Shown: positions 1 to 5,617, counted from the first letter of the stretch. The stretch is DNA of 6,024 nucleotides from an uncultured Ruminococcus sp. (GCA_947589205.1 CANQCJ010000136.1:1-6024), one strand, 5' to 3'. Notes: a model not told the origin generated them from the letters alone. Program-made: numbers and translations.

Positions 1-2
1 AG

Positions 3-365
3 TTTGACGGAAACAGCATTTCGGGCGGTATCGCGCAGGAGGACACTGCTAAGGATATCACCGCGGAGGACATAGCCGATTTTATGGAAAACGGCGTTAT
101 ATTCAGAAGCGTCAACGATGAGTCGATCACCTATGACTTTTATTACGAGGGCGCTGTCGCGTATACCTCTTCGGAAAGGCATGGGCTGACTAAGGACGAG
201 CTTATAGAAAAATACGGAGAGGACTATTTGAACGATTATGTAAAGGTCGACCCGAATGAGATCGAGCCGGTGATAGCAGAGCTTTCCGAGCATATCGCTT
301 CTGACGAGTCGTTTAAGGACAGCGAGCTTGCAAAGAGTGTTAAGGATCATATCAAAACAAAATAA
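3..365 (+). CDS. Unrecognised acidic protein, C-terminal 120 residues (5' partial)
   Basis: The frame is open from the left edge of the window (first full codon at 3) to a TAA at 363-365. An internal ATG at 84 has no convincing ribosome site in front of it (the preceding bases code on in the same frame), so the gene most likely begins upstream and this is its C-terminal part. The visible 120 residues are rich in Asp and Glu, with a Lys-containing end (KDHIKTK). There is no membrane segment, cysteine pair or catalytic motif that I can name. The start of the visible part includes a Gly/Ser stretch (GNSISGG) followed by alternating acidic helices, which would fit a soluble or extracytoplasmic domain. 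I do not recognise the family. It converges on the minus-strand operon, 80 bp from the aminopeptidase stop. Codon use looks like that of its neighbours. Confidence 0.75.
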   Translation, partial: FDGNSISGGIAQEDTAKDITAEDIADFMENGVIFRSVNDESITYDFYYEGAVAYTSSERHGLTKDELIEKYGEDYLNDYVKVDPNEIEPVIAELSEHIASDESFKDSELAKSVKDHIKTK

Positions 366-411
366 GAGCAGTTATCTTTAAAAACGCAATTATGTGTAGA
401 AAATAAAGAAA

Positions 412-440
412 AAGCGCGGAGTGTAAAAAGCTCCGCGCTT
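412..440 (-). terminator. Rho-independent terminator of the minus-strand operon
   Basis: A perfect 10-bp inverted repeat, AAGCGCGGAG (412-421) and CTCCGCGCTT (431-440), encloses a 9-nt loop. Read on the minus strand it starts 5 nt after the aminopeptidase stop codon and is followed by a T-rich run (TTTTTCTTTATTTT), the standard intrinsic terminator layout. On the plus strand the stem is followed by GATGCTTACTTG, not a T run, so it should terminate the 120-residue plus gene poorly if at all. Confidence 0.93.
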
Positions 441-445
441 GATGC

Positions 446-1858
446 TTACTTGTCGTCAAAGAATACGCTGAAGGCTTTGAAAGCCATATAGGTGTCGAGC
501 TTTGAGGTTATCTCGAACGGGGCGTGCATTGAAAGCACCGGAACGCCCACGTCGATAACGTCCATATCGAGGTTGGCGATATACATGGCGACAGTGCCGC
601 CGCCGCCCGCGTCTACCTTGCCAAGCTCTCCGGTCTGCCAGATAACGCCGCCGTCGTCCATCATGCGCCTTACCTCGCCGACAAATTCCGCAGAAGCGTC
701 CGATGTGCCGGATTTTCCGCGCGAGCCGGTGAATTTCGTAACGACGACGCCGTAATTTATCTTAGAAGCGTTTCTCGATTCCGTTACCTCCGGGAAGGTC
801 GGGTCTACAGCCGCGTTTACGTCCGCAGACAGGCATTTTGACGCGCTTATGACGGCGTTTCCGCAAACGCCCTGCGCTCTTGAAAGCTCATGGATAAAAT
901 AGCGCAGATATGAGCTGTTAAGACCGGTGTTTCCGTCGCTTCCGGTCTCCTCCTTGTCGGTCAGCACGGTCATGCAGGTGTAAGCGGGCTTATCGCAGCC
1001 GAGTATCGCCATGAGCGCGGTATAAGCGCAAACTCTGTCGTCCTGACCGTATGAACCCACCATGCTTCTGTCAAAGCCGATATCGCAGGCCTTGAAAGCG
1101 GGTACGGCTTCAAGCTCTGCGGAAACGAAGTCGTGCTCTGTAATGCCGTATTTTTTGTTGAGGATATCCATGATATTGAGCTTGACCTTTTTTGAGACCT
1201 TATCGTCCTTGAACGGGCGCGAGCCGATAAGCAGGTTAAGCTCCTCGCCCTTGATGCCGTTAGCGAGAGTGCGCTTCATCTGTTCTCCGGCTAAGTGGAT
1301 AAGCAGGTCGGTAACGCAGAATACCGGGTCTCCCTCGTCCTCGCCGATATTTATCTCGGCTTTGCTGCCGTCGGCGCGCACGACGACGCCGTGAAGCGAC
1401 ATCGGTACGGTCGTCCACTGATATTTTTTTATGCCGCCGTAATAATGCGTCTTAAAAAGCGCAAGCTCGCCGTCCTCGTAAAGCGGGTGCTGTTTAAGAT
1501 CGAGACGCGGCGAATCAATATGCGCCGCCGCAAGGCGTATGCCGTCGGTCAGCGGCTTAACGCCCATAACGGTAAGGATAACGGCTTTTTGGCGGTTCAC
1601 TTTATAGAATTTATCTCCCGCCGAATATACCTTTTCCGGGTCGTATTCGTCAAAGCCCGCTTCTTTGGCGAGCCGCACCGCTTCCTTACAGGCTTCGCGT
1701 TCGGTCTTAGCCTTGTTGAGAAAACGCTTGTAGCCCTCGCAGAAATCGTCCGCCGATGTTATTTCCTCATCGCTCATTCTCAAAGCGGCGTTTTTCGGGT
1801 CTTCGAGCAGCTTCTCGGCAAGAAGCTCGCCCGCTGTTTTATTCTTCTGATCTTGCAT
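446..1858 (-). CDS. M18 family aminopeptidase (ApeA type)
   Basis: This is a 470-residue cytosolic dinuclear-zinc exopeptidase of the M18 family, which removes N-terminal residues (often acidic ones) from peptides. The family's metal and catalytic motifs are all present in order: AAHIDSPRLDLK with His113, GQDDR with Asp273/274, DKEETGS with the catalytic-base and ligand pair Glu303/Glu304, SADVNAAVDP with Asp346, and GVPVLSMHAPFE with His445. The length fits the family (about 430-470). The GQDDR form and the spacing resemble the ApeA ('aminopeptidase 1') branch rather than classical aspartyl aminopeptidase, so substrate preference is uncertain. The ATG at 1858 has an ideal AGGAGG site 9 nt upstream. 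The gene starts inside the 3' end of the transglycosylase (20-nt overlap) and is the last gene before the terminator. No key residue is missing. Confidence 0.95.
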   Translation of the reverse strand: MQDQKNKTAGELLAEKLLEDPKNAALRMSDEEITSADDFCEGYKRFLNKAKTEREACKEAVRLAKEAGFDEYDPEKVYSAGDKFYKVNRQKAVILTVMGVKPLTDGIRLAAAHIDSPRLDLKQHPLYEDGELALFKTHYYGGIKKYQWTTVPMSLHGVVVRADGSKAEINIGEDEGDPVFCVTDLLIHLAGEQMKRTLANGIKGEELNLLIGSRPFKDDKVSKKVKLNIMDILNKKYGITEHDFVSAELEAVPAFKACDIGFDRSMVGSYGQDDRVCAYTALMAILGCDKPAYTCMTVLTDKEETGSDGNTGLNSSYLRYFIHELSRAQGVCGNAVISASKCLSADVNAAVDPTFPEVTESRNASKINYGVVVTKFTGSRGKSGTSDASAEFVGEVRRMMDDGGVIWQTGELGKVDAGGGGTVAMYIANLDMDVIDVGVPVLSMHAPFEITSKLDTYMAFKAFSVFFDDK

Positions 1859-2483
1859 TGTTAATATCCTCCTCGAGCTGTGAATTGTTTTTATATTTTT
1901 CCAGAGCGTTCATAACTTTATAAATATAATTTCTCGTAGGATCCGACGGCATATCGTCAAGCCCGGCATCTATGCTGAAATTATCCGGGTCTATCGTGCC
2001 GTCGTCTATCCAAGCCTGCACGGCGTTCATACCCTGATGATAAGCCCCCGCCGCAAGCTCAAAGCTCCCGAAATCCTCATAAAGATAGGAGAGCATATAC
2101 GTTCCGTACTGAATATTGAGCTGCGGGTCGAACATATCGTCGAAGGTTATATCGCGCGTATCGTCAAGGCGGAATTTTATCCAGTCGAACGCGTCCGGCA
2201 TTATCTGCATAAGTCCGCGCGCGCCCACGTCGGAGACCGCGTTTGGATCGAAGTGGCTTTCGGTGTATATTACCGCGAAAACAAAACGCGGATCTATATC
2301 GTATTCTTTTGAATATTTTAAAACATATTCCTCATAATCGGTAGGATAGGAAAAAAATTTTTTCGCCTTTTGACGAATATGAGGTTTTTTAAAAGCTGCT
2401 ATCAAAGAAAATGCGATTATCAGCAGCAGCGTTATAAACACCGCAAAGCCGAGAAAATTATTCTTTTTTGTCTTTTTTGTCAT
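1839..2483 (-). CDS. Membrane-anchored lytic murein transglycosylase (SLT domain, GH23)
   Basis: This 214-residue protein has a lysine-rich N terminus (MTKKTKKNN), one hydrophobic segment at about residues 10-31 acting as a signal anchor, and a GH23/SLT domain outside the membrane at about 48-198. The catalytic Glu is Glu75 in VIYTESHFDPNAVS, followed by the hallmark GARGLMQIMP (87-96). A late motif reads AYHQGMNAV (147-155) where the family commonly has AYNAG-x-x-x-V, and the domain closes with YIYKVMNALEKY. Such enzymes cleave the MurNAc-GlcNAc bond of peptidoglycan to 1,6-anhydro-MurNAc products. The ATG at 2483 overlaps the end of coaE by 26 nt; the ribosome site is weak (AAAGAG about 12 nt upstream), so it probably depends on translation of coaE. 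There is no alternative Met nearby. The short single-domain form is common in Firmicutes. Confidence 0.92.
   Translation of the reverse strand: MTKKTKKNNFLGFAVFITLLLIIAFSLIAAFKKPHIRQKAKKFFSYPTDYEEYVLKYSKEYDIDPRFVFAVIYTESHFDPNAVSDVGARGLMQIMPDAFDWIKFRLDDTRDITFDDMFDPQLNIQYGTYMLSYLYEDFGSFELAAGAYHQGMNAVQAWIDDGTIDPDNFSIDAGLDDMPSDPTRNYIYKVMNALEKYKNNSQLEEDINNARSEE
1868..1873 (-). promoter_or_regulatory. Ribosome binding site of the M18 aminopeptidase, inside the preceding gene
   Basis: AGGAGG on the minus strand, 9 nt before the ATG at 1858. It lies within the coding region of the upstream transglycosylase, whose stop codon is 20 nt inside the aminopeptidase gene. It supports the ATG at 1858 and suggests coupled translation. 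Confidence 0.85.
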
Positions 2484-3090
2484 CGCTTCGCCGTTTCTCT
2501 TTCTTGTTGGTTTTTATTATTTCGGCGGCTTTACGCGCCCTTTCGAGAGCCTGCCCTGCTTCGCCGTTATTTTCTATAACTATATCCGCATGAGCGCGAA
2601 AAAATTCCTCGCTGTGCTGGTTTTTAGCTCTGTCCCTTGCCGCCCTTTCCGAAATTCCGTCCCGCCTGATTATTCTCTCTATCCGTATGCTTTCATCGGC
2701 GGCAGCCGCAATAGTCACATCGCAAAGCTTGTCCGCTCCCGCTTCAAAAAGCGTGGGCGCGTCGAGCAGGATAAATTCCGCGCCGCTTTTTTCAAGCCTT
2801 TCTATCTCGCCTTCTATAAGCGCGTTTATGTAAGGAAATATCGCCGCGTTGTAACGTTTAAGAAGCTCCCTGTCGTTAAAGAGCAGCTCCGCGGCTTTTT
2901 TTCTGTTAAATTTATCATTTTCAAAAAACTGCGGGAAAAGCTCTTTTATTTTAAAGAAGCATTCCGTCTGCGGCTCTAAGACCCTGCGGGCTAAAATATC
3001 GCAGTTCAAAACTTTAAATCCGCACCTTTCAAACTCCTCGCTTATAAGCGTTTTGCCCGCGCCGGTCTGTCCGGTAAGACCTGCCGTCAC
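2458..3090 (-). CDS. coaE: Dephospho-CoA kinase
   Basis: CoaE catalyses the last step of coenzyme A synthesis, ATP-dependent phosphorylation of the 3'-hydroxyl of dephospho-CoA, in the cytosol. The 210-residue product carries the P-loop GQTGAGKT (residues 7-14), the substrate-side motif NCDILARRVLEP (29-40), DAPTLFEAG (110-118, matching the family's D-x-P-L-L-F-E), the lid region RRDGISERAARDR (142-154) with a following NQ, and ADIVIENNG (168-176). Length is normal (about 200). The start is GTG at 3090, whose bases overlap the preceding stop as GTGA; AAGGA (3100-3104) sits 9 nt before it. The last 16 residues are an unusually Lys/Asp-rich tail beyond the kinase core, and the DNA for this tail also encodes the start of the next gene. 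Confidence 0.95.
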   Translation of the reverse strand: MTAGLTGQTGAGKTLISEEFERCGFKVLNCDILARRVLEPQTECFFKIKELFPQFFENDKFNRKKAAELLFNDRELLKRYNAAIFPYINALIEGEIERLEKSGAEFILLDAPTLFEAGADKLCDVTIAAAADESIRIERIIRRDGISERAARDRAKNQHSEEFFRAHADIVIENNGEAGQALERARKAAEIIKTNKKEKRRSDDKKDKKE

Positions 3091-4109
3091 AGCTTTATTT
3101 CCTTAAAGCCCGCCGCGCGGATAAGGCGGTTGTAGACCGCAAGCCCTACGCCCTCGGTCTTCGGACAGCGCGCAAGTATCGTTTTTACGTTAAGCTCGTC
3201 TGCTTTTCTTAAAGCGGAAAAAAGATTTTTCGCCTGTTCGGCAGGGTCTTGACCTATAGCGATATATTCCGTTCTCGGCGGCGCGTCGGTCGGGGAAAAT
3301 ACGAGCAGGAGCGTACCGGGGTTCTTTGCGGCAAATTCCTCGGCGAATTTTGAAAACTGCTTCGCCGTGCCGCTGACCGCGTACACCTCGGCGGCGGGGG
3401 AATAATGCTTGTATTTCATTCCCGGAGAAGCCGCCCTTGCGTTTTCGTCGAGCGCGTGCAGCACGCCCTTGTCTATCCTGACATCGGGCACTACCTGCGA
3501 GAGCATTTCCGCGGTTATCCTGCCGGGACGAAGTATCTTTACCGCGTTCTGCTCAAAGCAGACGACGGTCGATTCCACCCCCGCTTCGCAGGCTCCGCCG
3601 TCGATTATCGCGGGTATCCTTCCTTTCATATCGTGCAGCACATGAGCCGCCGTTGTGGGAGAGGGTCTGCCGGAAAGATTTGCCGAGGGCGCTGCAAGCG
3701 GAACGCCTGCGGCGTCTATCAGCGCGCGGGCGGCGGGGTGAGAGGGCATTCTTATGCCTACCGTGTCCAGACCGCCCGAGGTAACGAGCGGTATATCGGG
3801 CGTTTTCGGCAGCACGAGCGTCAGCGGACCGGGCCAGAACGCCTTAGCGCAGCTTATAGCGGCGGCGGGTATCTCGCTTGCGGTCTCCGAGATCATCGAA
3901 AGCTCAGAAATATGCACGATAAGCGGATTATCGGCAGGGCGTTCCTTAGCTTCAAATATCCTCCTTACCGCGCCCTCGTTGAACGCGTCGGCGGCAAGAC
4001 CGTAGACCGTTTCGGTCGGTATGCCGACTACCTCTCCCGCGTTTATCAGCTTAGAAGCGTATTCTATAGACTCCGGCGAATCGTCAAGGAGCTTGGTATC
4101 ATATGCCAT
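3087..4109 (-). CDS. sua5: L-threonylcarbamoyladenylate synthase (TsaC/Sua5 long form)
   Basis: This enzyme makes threonylcarbamoyl-AMP from threonine, bicarbonate and ATP, the first step of the t6A modification at position 37 of ANN-decoding tRNAs. The YrdC-like catalytic domain (about residues 10-200) shows PTETVYGLA (31-39), the K-x-R of FEAKERPADNPL (Lys55, Arg57), FWPGPLTLVL (91-100), GIRMPSHP (118-125) and APSANLSG (140-147). A linker SPGMKYKHYSP (228-238) leads to a C-terminal Sua5 domain ending in YNRLIRAAG. The 340-residue length matches the two-domain Sua5 type, not the short TsaC. The ATG at 4109 is 4 nt after the prfA stop; GAGGTG within the end of prfA (4120-4125) is its ribosome site, 10 nt away. 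Partner proteins TsaB, TsaD and TsaE are not in this window. Confidence 0.95.
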   Translation of the reverse strand: MAYDTKLLDDSPESIEYASKLINAGEVVGIPTETVYGLAADAFNEGAVRRIFEAKERPADNPLIVHISELSMISETASEIPAAAISCAKAFWPGPLTLVLPKTPDIPLVTSGGLDTVGIRMPSHPAARALIDAAGVPLAAPSANLSGRPSPTTAAHVLHDMKGRIPAIIDGGACEAGVESTVVCFEQNAVKILRPGRITAEMLSQVVPDVRIDKGVLHALDENARAASPGMKYKHYSPAAEVYAVSGTAKQFSKFAEEFAAKNPGTLLLVFSPTDAPPRTEYIAIGQDPAEQAKNLFSALRKADELNVKTILARCPKTEGVGLAVYNRLIRAAGFKEIKL

Positions 4110-4113
4110 TTTT

Positions 4114-5199
4114 TTAAGTCACCTCGCTGTTTGACTCTGCAAGCAAAGCCGTTCTGTCGGCAAGCGCGAGAGCGTCTATCACTTCGTCGAGCGCGCCGTT
4201 TAAAAACGCATCGAGCTTATATATCGTAAGCCCTATACGGTGGTCGGAGATCCTTCCCTCGGGGAAATTATATGTGCGTATGCGTTCAGAGCGGTCTCCC
4301 GTGCCGACCATTGATCTTCTTTTTCCTGCGATCTCCTTATCCTGCTGCGCCTGCTGCATTTCAAGCAGCCGCGAGCGCAGTACGCGCATAGCCTTGTCCT
4401 TGTTTTTGTGCTGAGAACGCTCGTCCTGACATTCCACGACAAGACCTGTCGGCAGGTGGGTTATCCTTACCGCCGATTCGGTTTTGTTTATATGCTGTCC
4501 GCCCGCTCCGGAAGCGCGGAAAACGTCTATTTTAAGCTCGGTCGCTTCGTTGAGCGAAAGCTCGACCTCCTGCGCCTCCGGCAGCACTGCGACCGTCGCG
4601 GTGGAGGTGTGTATGCGCCCTTGAGATTCCGTTTCGGGTACGCGCTGAACGCGGTGTACTCCGCTCTCATATTTCAGCCGCGAATACGCGCCGCTGCCGT
4701 CTATCATAAAGCAGATCTCTTTATATCCGCCAAGCTCCGTTTCGTTAGCGCTCGTAACGCTGATATTCCAGCCCTTTGAAGCGGCGTAAAGCGAATACAT
4801 TCTGAAAAGAGAAGCGGCAAAAAGTGCGGATTCCTCTCCGCCCGCGCCGCCGCGTATCTCCATAACGACGTTTTTTTCATCGTTGGGGTCTTTGGGCAGA
4901 AGCATTATTTTAAGCTCCTCGTTCAGCTCTTTGATAAGCTCCGCCGAAGCGGCAAGCTGTTCGGCAGCCATCTGTCTTATTTCGGCATCGCCGCCGGCTT
5001 CTTCGATAAGCTCTTTGGCTTCGTCGTTATCTCTCTGCGCTTTTTTAAGCTCGCTGTATTTTTGCGCGATAGGAGCTATCTCGGAATATTCCTTCATAAG
5101 AGCCGTATATTTAGCCGTATCGTTCACGATCTCCTGCTGAGTGAGCATCAATCCTATCTCCTCAAACCGATCGGCTGTATTTTCAAGTTTAGATAACAT
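4114..5199 (-). CDS. prfA: Peptide chain release factor 1
   Basis: RF1 reads UAA and UAG in the ribosomal A site and triggers peptide release. With the ATG at 5199 the protein has 361 residues, the normal RF1 length. The stop-codon reading motif is P-E-T in HRVQRVPETESQGRIHTS (a PxT form, so RF1 rather than RF2 with SPF). The catalytic loop is SGAGGQHINKTESAVRITH, with GGQ at about residues 233-235. The N-terminal coiled coil and the IRGGAGGEESALFA segment are also present. An upstream in-frame TTG at 5205 lies only 1 nt from the Shine-Dalgarno; ATG at 5199 is 7 nt from AAGGAG and gives the canonical start MLSKLENTADRFEE. The ribosome site and start codon lie in a hairpin (5197-5219). prmC, which methylates the GGQ glutamine and often follows prfA, is not next to it here. 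Confidence 0.97.
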   Translation of the reverse strand: MLSKLENTADRFEEIGLMLTQQEIVNDTAKYTALMKEYSEIAPIAQKYSELKKAQRDNDEAKELIEEAGGDAEIRQMAAEQLAASAELIKELNEELKIMLLPKDPNDEKNVVMEIRGGAGGEESALFAASLFRMYSLYAASKGWNISVTSANETELGGYKEICFMIDGSGAYSRLKYESGVHRVQRVPETESQGRIHTSTATVAVLPEAQEVELSLNEATELKIDVFRASGAGGQHINKTESAVRITHLPTGLVVECQDERSQHKNKDKAMRVLRSRLLEMQQAQQDKEIAGKRRSMVGTGDRSERIRTYNFPEGRISDHRIGLTIYKLDAFLNGALDEVIDALALADRTALLAESNSEVT

Positions 5200-5219
5200 A
5201 AACAAACTCCTTGTTTATA
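5197..5219 (-). promoter_or_regulatory. Hairpin enclosing the prfA ribosome site and start codon
   Basis: The perfect 8-bp inverted repeat ATAAACAA (minus strand 5218-5211) and TTGTTTAT (5205-5198) flanks the loop GGAGT (5210-5206). A ninth pair is U-G in minus-strand RNA (5219 with 5197). The loop holds GGAG of the Shine-Dalgarno and the stem contains the whole AUG. The stem is A/U rich, so it would be weak and could act as a sensor of ribosome loading or a protein-binding site. The pairing is directly visible; a regulatory role is inferred. Confidence 0.55.
5207..5212 (-). promoter_or_regulatory. Shine-Dalgarno of prfA
   Basis: AAGGAG on the minus strand, 7 nt before the ATG at 5199 and only 1 nt before the TTG at 5205. 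The spacing fixes the ATG as the start of release factor 1. Four of its six bases fall in the loop of the surrounding inverted repeat. Confidence 0.85.
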
Positions 5220-5222
5220 GAA

Positions 5223-5386
5223 GTCAGAGTCCGAACCTTGCGGTCCGGACCGTCAGAGGCAAGAAGGCGGGCACAAAAGCTTATCGGATCTTTTCTATAT
5301 TTAGCCCGCCCATGAGTTTTGTTTCGAGGTCAATGACCTCGATTTCGCAGTCTGAGCTTCGTTCAGACCGCGAAACCGCAAAACTC
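5223..5386 (-). ncRNA. Candidate structured RNA element in the DUF951-prfA spacer (family not recognised)
   Basis: Read as minus-strand RNA, the spacer folds into consecutive elements. An outer 8-bp stem GAGUUUUG/CAAAACUC (5386-5379 with 5321-5314) closes a three-way junction. Inside are a 13-bp hairpin (5375-5343; UUUCGC-G-GUCUGA with UCAGAC-U-GCGAAA, loop ACGAAGC) and a palindromic hairpin of 7-9 bp (5342-5324, centre UCAUUGA). Then come a stem GGGCGGGC/GCCCGCCU (5311-5304 with 5272-5265), which has an inner AAAAG/CUUUU helix, and a 9-bp hairpin GUCCGGACC-GCAA-GGUUCGGAC (5250-5229) capped by a GNRA tetraloop. G-U pairs at 5369/5349, 5245/5234 and 5311/5265 become A-C mismatches on the plus strand, which favours an RNA made in the operon's direction. 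I could not match it to T-box, 6S, SRP, RNase P or any riboswitch I know. It may instead be a dispersed repeat. Confidence 0.5.
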
Positions 5387-5389
5387 CGA

Positions 5390-5416
5390 ATTGTATCGCT
5401 AAAAACTTTAAGTCAA
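5390..5416 (-). promoter_or_regulatory. Possible weak internal promoter before prfA
   Basis: On the minus strand a TTGACT (5416-5411, overlapping the DUF951 stop codon) is followed 15 nt later by TACAAT (5395-5390). The hexamers are good but the spacer is shorter than the preferred 16-18. If used, transcription would start at about 5383, just at the outer stem of the structured element, and would give prfA and the downstream genes a promoter separate from that of DUF951. Confidence 0.25.
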
Positions 5417-5604
5417 ATATCAAGATCCTGTTTAACAACATTCTTAACATTTTTTTCCGCCTTGGAGCGAGGTATCATAAATTCTCTGCCGCAGCCGCAG
5501 CAGCGGAGCTTAAAATCCATACCCGAGCGCAGCACGAGCATTTCATTGCTTCCGCAGGGGTGCTTTTTTTTCATGAGCAGCTTGTCGCCTTTAGCTATAT
5601 CCAT
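5413..5604 (-). CDS. DUF951 family small protein
   Basis: This 63-residue protein has the DUF951 signature: a KKKHPCGSNE segment (residues 12-21) and RCCGCGREFMIPRSK (34-48). His15, Cys17, Cys35/Cys36 and Cys38 could hold a zinc ion, but that is inference, and no biochemical role is firmly known to me for the family. The frame also extends to an ATG at 5628 (71 residues). However, the promoter's -10 ends at 5638, so RNA would begin around 5631, leaving that ATG almost leaderless and without a ribosome site. The ATG at 5604 has GGAGG (5618-5622) upstream, and the family normally begins with a short segment like MDIAKGDKLLMKKKHPCG. It is the first gene of the operon. The stop is TGA followed by C, and the frame stays open for 43 more codons afterwards. 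Confidence 0.88.
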   Translation of the reverse strand: MDIAKGDKLLMKKKHPCGSNEMLVLRSGMDFKLRCCGCGREFMIPRSKAEKNVKNVVKQDLDI

Positions 5605-5617
5605 AAAAATGAACCTG

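Noticed and set aside
412..440. The same stem-loop as a terminator for the plus-strand gene
   Set aside because: On the plus strand the stem is followed by GATGCTTACTTG, with no T run; only the minus-strand reading has the required tract.
1295..1864. Plus-strand open frame of 189 codons opposite the M18 aminopeptidase
   Set aside because: It is antisense to a gene with complete catalytic motifs and has no family resemblance; shadow frame.
2351..2363. A7T6 homopolymer in the transglycosylase as a programmed frameshift site
   Set aside because: The frame is continuous with the full SLT domain downstream, and no shifted frame gives a meaningful product; treated as low-complexity Lys-Lys-Phe-Phe coding.
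3405..4229. Long plus-strand open frame (274 codons) opposite sua5 and the end of prfA
   Set aside because: It lies wholly antisense to two clearly recognised genes and is rich in Arg/Tyr/Gly, as expected of a GC-skewed shadow frame. It has no recognisable domain.
4233..4442. Minus-strand 69-codon frame inside prfA
   Set aside because: It is an alternative frame within a conserved RF1 gene, Arg/Cys-rich and without a ribosome site or domain.
5200..5205. TTG at 5205 as the prfA start (363 residues)
   Set aside because: It is only 1 nt from the Shine-Dalgarno; the ATG at 5199 has proper 7-nt spacing and gives the family's usual N terminus.
5206..5412. T-box or known riboswitch upstream of prfA
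   Set aside because: No T-box sequence (AAGGGUGG-type), no specifier-loop layout, no terminator with a T run, and no riboswitch core that I recognise.
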